This document shows positions 6,116 to 11,924 of a stretch of DNA of 11,924 nucleotides, one piece after another. The stretch is taken from NCBI GenBank assembly GCA_040752215.1, contig JBFMEX010000083.1:1-11924 (forward strand). Direction: 5' to 3'. Position numbers and translations under genes: made by a program. This stretch comes from JBFMEX01 sp040752215. Its GTDB lineage: Bacteria > Pseudomonadota > Alphaproteobacteria > Rhizobiales > Hyphomicrobiaceae. Within the stretch, counting starts at the first letter, position 1; every line of letters begins with the position of its first letter. The notes below the pieces were generated by a model. The model searched no databases and was not told the DNA's origin. It saw nothing but the letters and a program-made list of their open reading frames with translations.

Positions 6116-6577
6116 GTGTCGAACGATATTCCCGAGGTGCTGTTCTACCATCTCGAGCGACAGCCGCTCGAGCGCGTGCTGCCGAGCCTGATCGAGCGTA
6201 CGCTCGAGCGTGGCTGGCGCGCGGTGGTGCAGGCCGGCTCGCGCGAGCGCCTGGAAGCGCTCGATACCGCGCTATGGAGCTATCGCGACGACAGCTTCCT
6301 GCCGCACGGCACGGCCAAGGACGGACGGGCGGAGATGCAACCCGTGTTCCTGACCACCGGTGACGACACGCCCAACAGTGCCGGGGTGCGCTTCCTCGTC
6401 GACGGTGCGACGCTTGCCGCGTTCTCCGGCCTCGTGCGCGCGGTCTATCTGTTCGACGGCAACGATCCCGAAGCTGTCGAGCAGGCGCGCGGCGAGTGGA
6501 AGCGCGCCAAGGAGGCAGGCTGCCCCGTCACCTACTGGCAGCAGAGCGAGGCCGGGCGATGGGAGAAAAAGGCGTGA
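6116..6577 (+). CDS. holC: DNA polymerase III chi subunit (153 aa)
   Basis: The chi subunit joins the clamp loader (with psi where present) and links it to single-stranded DNA-binding protein during replication. The sequence carries the family landmarks: EVLFYHLERQPLE near the start, LWSYRDDSFLPHG (53-65), QPVFLTT (75-81), VYLFDGND (110-117) and a C-terminal AR-EWKRAKEAG followed by VTYWQQ and GRWEKKA. Length is normal for alphaproteobacteria. I place the start at the GTG at 6116 because GGGAG lies nine bases upstream and the residues after it (SNDIPEVLFYH) align with the family start; the frame is open further upstream without similarity. In many alphaproteobacteria holC follows pepA; here it does not. 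Confidence 0.93.
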   Translation: MSNDIPEVLFYHLERQPLERVLPSLIERTLERGWRAVVQAGSRERLEALDTALWSYRDDSFLPHGTAKDGRAEMQPVFLTTGDDTPNSAGVRFLVDGATLAAFSGLVRAVYLFDGNDPEAVEQARGEWKRAKEAGCPVTYWQQSEAGRWEKKA

Positions 6578-6635
6578 GCCGTATCGAGCCTCGCCGCGAT
6601 GGCGATTCCAGCGCTGTCGACTGTGCGTCCCGCCC

Positions 6636-7529
6636 ATGAACTACCGACACGCCTACCACGCCGGCAACTTCGCCGATGTCGTCAAGCACGCCACGCTGGC
6701 CGCGGTCGTCGACCTGATGCAGCGCAAGGAGACGCCGCTGCGCTTCATCGACACGCATGCCGGCGTCGGCGTCTACGATCTTCATTCCGAGGCGGCGGAG
6801 AAGACCGGCGAGTGGCGGAACGGCATTGGCCGCCTCGTCGGCGCGGTGCTGCCGCCCGAGGTCGCGGACGCAATGGCGCCGTATCTCCGCGTCGTCCACG
6901 AGGTCGGTGGCAAACGCAAACTGGTGCGCTATCCGGGCAGCCCCGAGTTGGTGCGCCGGTTGCTTCGCGGTGACGACCGGATGGTCGTCAACGAGTTGCA
7001 CGCCGAGGATGCCGCCGAGCTCGCCCGGCGCTATGCGCGCGATCCCCGCGTCAAGGTGCTGTCTCTCGACGGCTGGACCGCGCTCAAGGCGGTGCTGCCG
7101 CCGAAGGAGCGGCGCGGCGTGACGCTCATCGATCCGCCCTTCGAGGAGCCGGGAGAGCTCGATCGCCTCGCGGTCGCTCTGAGCGATGCGCACCGTCGCT
7201 TTGCGACCGGCACCGTCATGCTCTGGTATCCGATCAAGGATCTCGCGGCGGTGGCCGCGTTCGAGCGCCGCCTCGCCGGCTCGGGGCTCGAGAAGATCCT
7301 GCTCGTCGAGATCCGCGTGAGGCCGCGCCAGCCGGTGCCGGCGCTGGTCGGCGCCGGGCTCGTCGTGCATAATCCGCCGTTCGGTCTCGTGCCGCGACTG
7401 GAGGCGATGATGCCGTTTCTCGCCGCGCGCCTCGCGCTCGATGGGCCGGGGTCGTGGCGTGTCGAATGGCTCGCGGGCGAGCGGCCGAAGGCAACGGATC
7501 GCCGCAGCGGGCCCATGTCGCACGACTGA
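6636..7529 (+). CDS. rlmJ: 23S rRNA (adenine-2030-N6)-methyltransferase RlmJ (297 aa)
   Basis: RlmJ transfers a methyl group from S-adenosylmethionine to N6 of A2030 in 23S rRNA, a cytoplasmic late modification. Landmarks are the canonical start MNYRHAYHAGNFADVVKH, the cofactor-binding stretch FIDTHAGVGVYDL (37-49), YPGSP (99-103), NELHAED (119-125) and the catalytic motif IDPPFE (165-170), followed by WYPIKD. The DPPF tetrad is the form expected for an N6-adenine methyltransferase. The length is slightly above the 280 residues of the E. coli enzyme. There is no clear ribosome binding site before the ATG at 6636, so the start rests on the conserved N-terminus. It follows holC by 58 bases and may be co-transcribed with it. 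Some older annotations call the family ComJ/YhiR-like, DNA utilization. Confidence 0.95.
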   Translation: MNYRHAYHAGNFADVVKHATLAAVVDLMQRKETPLRFIDTHAGVGVYDLHSEAAEKTGEWRNGIGRLVGAVLPPEVADAMAPYLRVVHEVGGKRKLVRYPGSPELVRRLLRGDDRMVVNELHAEDAAELARRYARDPRVKVLSLDGWTALKAVLPPKERRGVTLIDPPFEEPGELDRLAVALSDAHRRFATGTVMLWYPIKDLAAVAAFERRLAGSGLEKILLVEIRVRPRQPVPALVGAGLVVHNPPFGLVPRLEAMMPFLAARLALDGPGSWRVEWLAGERPKATDRRSGPMSHD

Positions 7530-7847
7530 CGCACGAGGCTGCGCAGGATTTGCAACGCGGCGGCGTACCGGCATGTGCGGCCACACGGAGCAAAAGCCAC
7601 CGCATTGGTGCTTGCGCGGGCAAAACGGTTGTCCAATACTCCGCCGGATTCTTGACGGCCTGTCGATCCTCGCGTGACTGTTGAGCAGCACTTGCATGAG
7701 ACGACCCTCGCGCATGCGTTCGAGCCTCTCACTCGCGCACCTCGCCACCGACACCCTCGTTCGTCACAGCTCGTCGAAGCTCGGCGCCGGGCCGCTCGGC
7801 TCTCGCGCCGTCGTCGTTTTTCGTGACCGTTGACCAGGAGGCAAAGG
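7530..7847. other. Gene-free region and leader upstream of the cold-shock gene
   Basis: No convincing gene lies in these 318 bases. A possible -35 box TTGACG is at 7653-7658, but no good -10 follows at the right distance. A short T-run (7817-7821) precedes the ribosome binding site AGGAGG (7836-7841). Cold-shock genes often have long, temperature-responsive 5' untranslated leaders, and this space could hold one. I could not define a fold by eye. Confidence 0.4.
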
Positions 7848-8060
7848 ATGCGGCAGATCGGCGTCGTCAAGTTCTACAATGCCCAGAAGGGCTACGGCTT
7901 CATTACACCCGATGGCGGCGGCAAGGACGTGTTCGTGCACGTCACCGCCGTCGAGCGCTCCGGGATTGCCAACCTCGTGGAGGGCACGCGGATCTCGTTC
8001 GATACCGAGCCCGACAAGCGCGGCAAGGGGCCGAAGGCGGTCAATCTCCAGCTCGCCTGA
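7848..8060 (+). CDS. CspA-family cold-shock domain protein (70 aa)
   Basis: A single cold-shock domain that binds single-stranded RNA or DNA and acts as an RNA chaperone in the cytoplasm. RNP1 is KGYGFI (14-19) and RNP2 is VFVHV (28-32), preceded by the typical VVKFYNAQ. The aromatic at the position of E. coli CspA Trp11 is Phe9, common in alphaproteobacteria. The C-terminus KGPKAVNLQL is usual for the family, and the length is standard. The ATG at 7848 is preceded by a perfect AGGAGG at six bases. An in-frame TTG at 7830 would include this ribosome binding site in the coding region, so I reject it. Whether it is induced by cold or constitutive cannot be told from sequence. Confidence 0.95.
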   Translation: MRQIGVVKFYNAQKGYGFITPDGGGKDVFVHVTAVERSGIANLVEGTRISFDTEPDKRGKGPKAVNLQLA

Positions 8061-8223
8061 CGGAGCAGCGAGACACGGCGCGTGCGTCACCCCGGCGACA
8101 CGCGCCCCGCAGAAAGTGCTCGACTTCGCCCATCGTGAACCGCCGGCCATGGGAAAGCCTTCCGGATTGGGGCACAGTCCGGCGCGATCGATTCCGCATC
8201 AGACGACTGAGGAGGACCTGCCG

Positions 8224-8529
8224 ATGAGGCTCGACAATTTGCTCACCGCTGGCGCCATGGCCATGGCGCTGGCACTGCCGGTCGCAGCGACGCCGGCCGC
8301 GGCCAAGGAGTGCGTGAACAAGGCGGCGCAAGGCACCGCCAGCAGCCTCGAGGGAGCCAAGTTCCAGGTCGACGAGGCGCTGTTGCAGGCGGTCGACTGG
8401 GGCGCGTGGGCGGCCTGGATGGCCAACGGCTCGACGCCGGGCTGGGATTTCGGCAAGCGCACCTACAAGTGCAAGCCGGGCGGCGTCGGCTTCGAGTGCA
8501 TCGGCCAGGCGAAGCTGTGCAAAAAATAG
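8224..8529 (+). CDS. Small secreted four-cysteine protein A (101 aa), paralogue of the next gene
   Basis: I do not recognise a named family. The signal peptide spans residues 1-27 (hydrophobic AMAMALALPVAAT, cut at AAA before KEC). The mature protein has four cysteines at 30, 83, 92 and 99, and a Trp-rich centre (WGAWAAWMANGSTPGW). Shared features with the protein at 8725-8994 are Cys30 followed by V, the QGT motif, AKF, the Y-x-CK motif, and an identical spacing of the last three cysteines (9 and 7 residues apart), ending CK. It is 11 residues longer in the middle than its neighbour. GAGGAGG precedes the ATG by eight bases. Two disulfides in the periplasm are likely. Confidence 0.8.
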   Translation: MRLDNLLTAGAMAMALALPVAATPAAAKECVNKAAQGTASSLEGAKFQVDEALLQAVDWGAWAAWMANGSTPGWDFGKRTYKCKPGGVGFECIGQAKLCKK

Positions 8530-8724
8530 CTCGGTAGGCTCACGGGGAGGACAACCCGCTCCGGTCGTCGCTTGCGGCGATCGCCGGCGTGTTGCGTCAT
8601 GATGCGTGGCTCGCCCGCCACATCGTGCACATCAAACGATCGCCTGCGGCTTCCGCTCGGTGCGACGCGGGAGGCATAATGATGGCCGGGCGAGACAACA
8701 CTCACGAGATCGAGGAGAACCGAA

Positions 8725-8994
8725 ATGGCTCATTACATCCGGCTCGTCGTCGCCGCGCTTGCCGCCGCGCCGCTGGTCGCTGCTGCGGCCACACCATCGA
8801 TGGCGAAGAAGTGCGTGATGGCCGGCGGCCAGGGCACCGGGATCACCACCGACGTCGCCAAGTTCATGGCCACCGCCGCGCTCAACAACTCGATCGCCGG
8901 CGCCGGTCTCAAGGCGGCCGGTGAGGTCAAGTACGACTGCAAGTACGAGGTCGTCGTCTCCAACTGCACCGCCAAGCAGCGCGCCTGCAAATAG
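8725..8994 (+). CDS. Small secreted four-cysteine protein B (89 aa), paralogue of the previous gene
   Basis: The signal peptide runs to about residue 27 (LVVAALAAAPLVAAAA, cut at SMA before KKC). The mature part of about 62 residues has cysteines at 30, 72, 81 and 88. Compared with the protein at 8224-8529 it keeps Cys30-V, QGT, AKF, the Y-x-CK motif and the 9-and-7 spacing of the last three cysteines, but lacks the Trp-rich insertion. The residues between differ, so the duplication is old. GAGGAGA precedes the ATG by six to seven bases, and a CATAAT that could be a -10 element lies at 8675-8680. The gene ends before a strong hairpin. Function unknown. Confidence 0.8.
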   Translation: MAHYIRLVVAALAAAPLVAAAATPSMAKKCVMAGGQGTGITTDVAKFMATAALNNSIAGAGLKAAGEVKYDCKYEVVVSNCTAKQRACK

Positions 8995-9020
8995 CTCGTC
9001 GTCACGCGCTCGAGACGATT

Positions 9021-9054
9021 GCGGCGCCACCAGCTCACTGGTGGCGCCGCTTTG
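9021..9054. terminator. Strong hairpin terminator between convergent genes
   Basis: GCGGCGCCACCAG (9021-9033) and CTGGTGGCGCCGC (9038-9050) form a perfect 13-base-pair stem with a CTCA loop, followed on the plus strand by TTTG. It lies between the plus-strand secreted protein gene ending at 8994 and the minus-strand gene ending at 9086. It probably serves both directions, though the T-tract is short. Confidence 0.82.
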
Positions 9055-9085
9055 CGCTGGCGTCGATCGAAGCGGATCGGCCCGG

Positions 9086-9364
9086 TTATTTCGCCAGTAG
9101 GCTCTTCAAGATGCCGATTGCGACCATCAGCACGCGGCCGCCGATGCCGCCGCTGGCCACCTGGCTGATGGTCGACCCGAGATCGAGCCCGCCGCCTGCT
9201 GCCCCGAGCAACGGGCCGAGCAGCTGACCGCCGATGCCCCCGCCGAGAATTCCGGCGAGCGAGTTGCCGAGCGTGCCGAGGCTCATGTTCTTGAGCAGGG
9301 CACCGGCGATGTTGCCGCCTGCCGCGCCGCTCAGCAATTGGATGATCAGGCTCGCGATATCCAA
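9086..9364 (-). CDS. Small glycine-rich hydrophobic protein (92 aa), TTG start
   Basis: A small, very hydrophobic, Gly/Ala/Leu-rich protein: LLSGAAGGNIAGALL, then LGTLGNSLAGILGGGIGGQLLGPLLG, and a C-terminal IGGRVLMVAIGILKSLLAK. The repeated G-x3-G spacing suggests a glycine-zipper membrane segment. Similar small proteins of unknown role are familiar from Rhizobiales and begin with MDI, as I recall. The residues DIASLIIQL are preceded here by a TTG codon at 9364, with GGAGAG about seven bases upstream, so I take TTG as the start. The alternative GTG at 9391 would add a charged nine-residue extension and lacks a ribosome binding site. It converges on the hairpin at 9021-9050. Confidence 0.72.
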   Translation of the reverse strand: MDIASLIIQLLSGAAGGNIAGALLKNMSLGTLGNSLAGILGGGIGGQLLGPLLGAAGGGLDLGSTISQVASGGIGGRVLMVAIGILKSLLAK

Positions 9365-9391
9365 TTCGTCTCTCCACCGTCTCGTTTGCAC

Positions 9392-9716
9392 CTGCGGTCA
9401 CCCGTCTCCGCGGCCCTGCCGGCGGCAGGCGCGGCGGGTGTCGGTGCCGGCGTGTACGGCGCATACTCGAACGCTCCGCACCCCGAAGAAATCGGAGCCC
9501 TGCGGTAAGACTTTCGCCGGGCGCGTGACTATTGCGGCCCGAGTGCCGGCCGACGGCATGCCCGATCCGCGGGCTGGCGTGGTCGCGGAGTGACAAGTGC
9601 GGCCCAAAGTGCCGCCTGGTTACGCTTTATTGAGCCATTCGAACGACCTTTTCGGGTAAGCTGGCGACAACTCGCCTCGCCCGGAGGCATCCGGCGGGCA
9701 GATGGAGAAATGACCT
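9392..9716. other. Gene-free region with a diverged direct repeat
   Basis: No protein frame here is convincing. The clearest structure is a direct repeat of about 27 bases: GTGACTATTGCGGCCC at 9525-9540 and GTGACAAGTGCGGCCC at 9590-9605, each followed by AGTGCCG, with a 65-base period. Promoters for the divergent genes on either side should lie here, but no clear -35/-10 pair was found. TTGAGC at 9629-9634 is a weak candidate -35 for the plus-strand gene. Confidence 0.45.
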
Positions 9717-10079
9717 ATGACCCTTCGTTCGATTGTCTTGGCGATGATTGCCGGGATCGGTGTCGCCGCCGTCGCAGCCCCCGCGAGCGCGGGCGATCGG
9801 CTGGCGCGTGGGACTTCGGCCGAGGGTGGCGCGCACCCCAAGTCGTCGTACTACCGGGGGCCGCGGGTGAAGGGCTACGTGGCCCGCAAGGGTGGCTACT
9901 CCTACACCTACGCCGACTCGGTCAATACCTACGGCGACTCGCGCAGCCGCTATGGCGCCGCCTCCAGCCTGCGCGATCCGATGCTGGACCGGCAGACCCA
10001 GGCCGGCCCCTTCGACCACGGCTTCTTCTTCGATTCCGGCGTCGCCCCGCGCGGCGGCGATTCGCCATACATGAACTGA
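9717..10079 (+). CDS. Small exported Tyr/Gly/Ser-rich protein (120 aa), function unknown
   Basis: The signal peptide is clear (residues 1-25, hydrophobic IVLAMIAGIGVAAVAA, cut after ASA). The mature protein has no cysteine and is rich in Tyr, Gly, Ser and Arg: SSYYRGPRVKGYVARKGGYSYTYADSV is only partly complex in composition, and the C-terminus has RDPMLDRQTQAGPFDHGFFF then DSGVAPRGGDSPYMN. This C-terminal signature (DRQT-GPFD-GFFFDSG-GG-SPY-N) recurs, from memory, in small hypothetical proteins of Bradyrhizobiaceae. GGAGA precedes the ATG by eight bases. The role is unknown; a periplasmic or surface location follows from the signal peptide. Confidence 0.8.
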   Translation: MTLRSIVLAMIAGIGVAAVAAPASAGDRLARGTSAEGGAHPKSSYYRGPRVKGYVARKGGYSYTYADSVNTYGDSRSRYGAASSLRDPMLDRQTQAGPFDHGFFFDSGVAPRGGDSPYMN

Positions 10080-10281
10080 AGCCGGCGTCCGGCCCGGCGG
10101 CCATAATTCCGGGCCGTGGGCGCTCCAATCTCTCCCGATTGTCTGCCGCTACGCGCCGAGGCCGGTTTGCGGTGGGCAAGCTGCATTCTTGATTGGGGAT
10201 GGCATGCCGGCACTAGGCACGGCCGTCCGGCCCGGCTATAGCTGCGGCCAAGCAAGGGATTAACCAACTCGGGGGTTTGCC
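10080..10281. other. Intergenic region between two exported-protein genes
   Basis: About 200 bases with no gene. GGCCCGG (10091-10097) and CCGGGCC (10109-10115) form a seven-base-pair stem with an 11-base loop shortly after the preceding stop, but no T-run follows, so it is only a possible terminator. TTGATT at about 10190-10195 is a weak candidate -35 for the next gene. Confidence 0.4.
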
Positions 10282-10950
10282 ATGTCGTTGCGATCGCTCG
10301 GCGCCGTTGCCGCCGTGGCCGGGCTCGGCGTGCTCGCCAGCGCCCCGGCCGCGGCCGAGTGCACGCGACTCGGCTTCTCGGTCAACGACTACGGCAAGGA
10401 CGGGCCGACCAAGGACGCCAAGGAACTCCTCGACAAGTTCATTGCCAAGACGATGGCCGACCGTGGCGTCACCAACTATACGGTCGGCAAGAAGGACGTC
10501 AGCTGCGAGCTGTTCCTGAATCTGATCGTGTTCGACGAGCACACCTGCAAGGCCGAGGCGACGGTATGCTGGGGCGGCTCGAAGCCGCCGAAGGGGAGCG
10601 TTGCCGAGCCGGCAGCCACACCGGAGGCGAAGCCCGCCAAGGCTGCCGCTACGCCGTCTGCTGCGCCGGAGAAGAAGGCCGAGCCGAAGCCTCAGACCAA
10701 GCCGGCGGCGAAGAAGCCGGTGACCGAGACCGGCGCGCTGCCGGACAAACAGAGCAGCGCCGAACCCAGCCCGGCCGACATCGCCGCCGCCGTGAAGGCA
10801 GCCGCCGCTGCCGATGCGGCCGAGCGCGCCGCCGCCGCTGCCGAGCGTGCTGCTGCGGCTGCCGAGCGCGCTGCCGCCGCAGCGGCTACTCCGCCTGCCG
10901 CGATCGCGCCAAAGGCTCCGCCCGCGACCGCCCCTGCGCAGCCGCAATAG
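10282..10950 (+). CDS. Exported protein with Cys domain and repetitive Ala/Pro/Lys tail (222 aa)
   Basis: Residues 1-25 form a signal peptide (cut after PAAA before EC). Residues 27-97 form a compact region with four cysteines (27, 75, 89, 96) and the motifs GFSVNDYGKDGPTKDA and ELLDKFIAK, likely held by two disulfides. From about 101 to the end the protein is low complexity: a Pro/Ala/Lys-rich linker, then an Ala-rich stretch with three perfect AAERAAA heptads (179-199), and a Pro/Ala end. The tail could span or bind the cell wall, or form a single helix, but this is inference. I do not recognise the Cys domain. GGGGG lies about six bases before the ATG at 10282. The gene converges on the CHAT gene, with only 28 bases between the stops. 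Confidence 0.8.
   Translation: MSLRSLGAVAAVAGLGVLASAPAAAECTRLGFSVNDYGKDGPTKDAKELLDKFIAKTMADRGVTNYTVGKKDVSCELFLNLIVFDEHTCKAEATVCWGGSKPPKGSVAEPAATPEAKPAKAAATPSAAPEKKAEPKPQTKPAAKKPVTETGALPDKQSSAEPSPADIAAAVKAAAAADAAERAAAAAERAAAAAERAAAAAATPPAAIAPKAPPATAPAQPQ
10816..10878 (+). repeat. Three 21-base in-frame tandem repeats encoding AAERAAA
   Basis: Three consecutive 21-base units encode the same heptad AAERAAA exactly, with different synonymous alanine and arginine codons in each unit. The peptide repeat is perfect, while the DNA repeat is not. This lies in the tail of the exported Cys-domain protein. Confidence 0.85.
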
Positions 10951-10978
10951 TCCGGCGCGCAATTCGGGCGCACGTCGC

Positions 10979-11924
10979 TCAACGCGCGGCCCCTTCGCCG
11001 ACCACGACGAACGGCGCCCAGCTCGCCGGGCGGGCCTCATCCGGCTCGCCCTCGTCGATCATCGCCAGCATTGCGCGCCGCAGCGCTTCCGCGCGGCCGA
11101 CGCGGGCGTCCTTCGCCATCGCCTGCATCGCGGTCGTGACGAGCGTCACCGTCGCCTCCGAGTTCACCGCCCAGTGCGAGACGAGCAGCGCCCGCGCCCC
11201 GGCGTAGAAGAACGCGCGGGCGAGGCCAGAGAGCGCCTCCGCTCCGTCCGCGCCGCCGGCTGCGGTGTTGCAGGCGGAGAGGATGACCCAGTCGGCATCG
11301 AGCTTCAGCCCCGCGATTTCGGACGCCGAGAGATAGCCGTCGTCCTCCGCGCTCGGCCGCTCGGGCGGGGTCAGGATCAGGCCGGGCTCGTGCGTGCCGT
11401 CGAGCTCGCCGGCGAGCGCGCCGTGAGTGGCGAAGTGGAGGATGCGATGCTCGGCGAGCGTGCCGTCGGCGCTCGCCCGCTTGACCTCGCGCTCGCTCGC
11501 GCGGGTGCCGAGGCGCACGGCATCCGGATCGGCGCCGGCGAGGCGGGCCACCACGCACAGTTCGTCCGCCGTCTCCGGCAGCGGCACCTGCGCCCGCAAG
11601 TGATCGAGGGCGGCGAGCCCGCCGCGCGTCGCGATCGGTGCTACCGGGCTCCCGAGGCCGACCAGCGCCGCGACATGCTGGAAGGGCGTGTGGCGGCATC
11701 GCTGTCTGGCTCGCGCCGCCCGTGCGCGCGCGGCGTAGCGCGCGTCGGGGCCGTCGAGCAGCGGATTGCCGATGCCGAGAATGGGCTTCCTGGCTGCGCT
11801 CGGCCGGCCCACCCGCCGCAGCGCCTGCAGCGACGTCACCGCCGGCAGGATGGTGATCGCGTGCGCACGCGCGAGCCAGGCGACCTTGCGGAGGTCCGTC
11901 TCCCCTCCCCCTTGCGGGGAGGGG
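10979..11924 (-). CDS. CHAT-domain protein (caspase-like), C-terminal 314 residues, partial
   Basis: The CHAT domain is a caspase/separase-like cysteine peptidase domain usually placed after TPR repeats. The reading frame is open from the right edge to a TGA at 10979. Landmarks are WLARAHAITILPAVTSLQALR near the visible start, ILGIGNPLLDG, LHFATHG with the catalytic His (codon at 11423-11425), GYLSASEIAGLKLDADWVIL and LSACNTA with the catalytic Cys (codon at 11270-11272), then ALLVSHWAVNSEAT and a C-terminal WAPFVVVG. Both catalytic residues are present, so the visible domain looks intact. The TPR part would lie beyond the window. Just before DLRKVAWLAR the frame runs through a GC-rich palindrome that resembles intergenic repeats. 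CHAT proteins act in several bacterial signalling and defence settings; no partner is visible here. Confidence 0.9.
   Translation of the reverse strand, partial: PSPQGGGETDLRKVAWLARAHAITILPAVTSLQALRRVGRPSAARKPILGIGNPLLDGPDARYAARARAARARQRCRHTPFQHVAALVGLGSPVAPIATRGGLAALDHLRAQVPLPETADELCVVARLAGADPDAVRLGTRASEREVKRASADGTLAEHRILHFATHGALAGELDGTHEPGLILTPPERPSAEDDGYLSASEIAGLKLDADWVILSACNTAAGGADGAEALSGLARAFFYAGARALLVSHWAVNSEATVTLVTTAMQAMAKDARVGRAEALRRAMLAMIDEGEPDEARPASWAPFVVVGEGAAR
11902..11924. repeat. GC-rich palindrome within the CHAT reading frame
   Basis: CCCCTCCCC (11902-11910) and GGGGAGGGG (11916-11924) form a perfect nine-base-pair stem with a CTTGC loop, touching the window edge. The stem is identical to that of the intergenic palindrome at 3875-3897; only the loop differs. 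In the CHAT frame it encodes PSPQGGG. Confidence 0.75.

Noticed and set aside
7441..7684. Small plus-strand open frames of about 76-78 codons after rlmJ.
   Set aside because: They overlap the end of rlmJ or lack ribosome binding sites, signal peptides and any motif.
6528..7754. A 408-codon minus-strand open frame opposite rlmJ.
   Set aside because: Composition is that of an antisense shadow, with no motif or start signal, while rlmJ is unmistakable on the plus strand.

Overview
The window looks like chromosomal DNA of a high-G+C alphaproteobacterium, most likely of the order Hyphomicrobiales (Rhizobiales). This rests on the type of small exported proteins present, the alphaproteobacterial forms of Der, DNA polymerase III chi and CspA, and GC-rich intergenic palindromes common in that order. 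No rRNA, tRNA or CRISPR array was seen.

Layout. (a) 1-1284, minus strand: a compact operon with lower G+C than the rest (30 of 60 bases at 1081-1140, against 40 of 60 at 4981-5040). It encodes a DUF2092 periplasmic protein, two very small exported proteins and the first nine codons of a further gene cut by the left edge. (b) About 1340-1815: the 3' remnant of an IS256-type transposase gene, then a REPIN-like inverted repeat. (c) 1838-3804: a diheme cytochrome c peroxidase/MauG-type gene (minus, with its own terminator), divergent from a Tll0287-like (DUF3365) c-type heme protein. (d) 3805-4148: a gene-free tract full of GC-rich palindromes. (e) 4149-8060, plus strand: housekeeping genes der, holC, rlmJ and a cspA-family gene, with a small Cys-rich exported protein between der and holC. 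(f) 8224-10950: small, mostly exported proteins of unknown function, including two adjacent paralogues with the same cysteine spacing, a glycine-rich hydrophobic protein on the minus strand, and a protein with an Ala/Pro/Lys tail carrying three perfect AAERAAA heptads. (g) 10979-11924, minus strand: the C-terminal part of a CHAT-domain (caspase-like) protein running off the right edge.

How the genes relate. The two heme proteins share a control region and are both predicted to be periplasmic, so they may serve one peroxide or redox task. The housekeeping genes are core functions (50S assembly, replication clamp-loader accessory, 23S rRNA methylation, RNA chaperone). They do not form an obvious operon, because each has its own leader.

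Points most worth a second look: the peroxidase has Asp where the distal His of the peroxidatic heme is expected; a GC-rich palindrome with the same nine-base-pair stem as one at 3875-3897 lies within the open frame of the CHAT gene; and two small secreted four-cysteine proteins stand as a tandem paralogous pair. No complete new multi-gene system can be demonstrated from this window alone.
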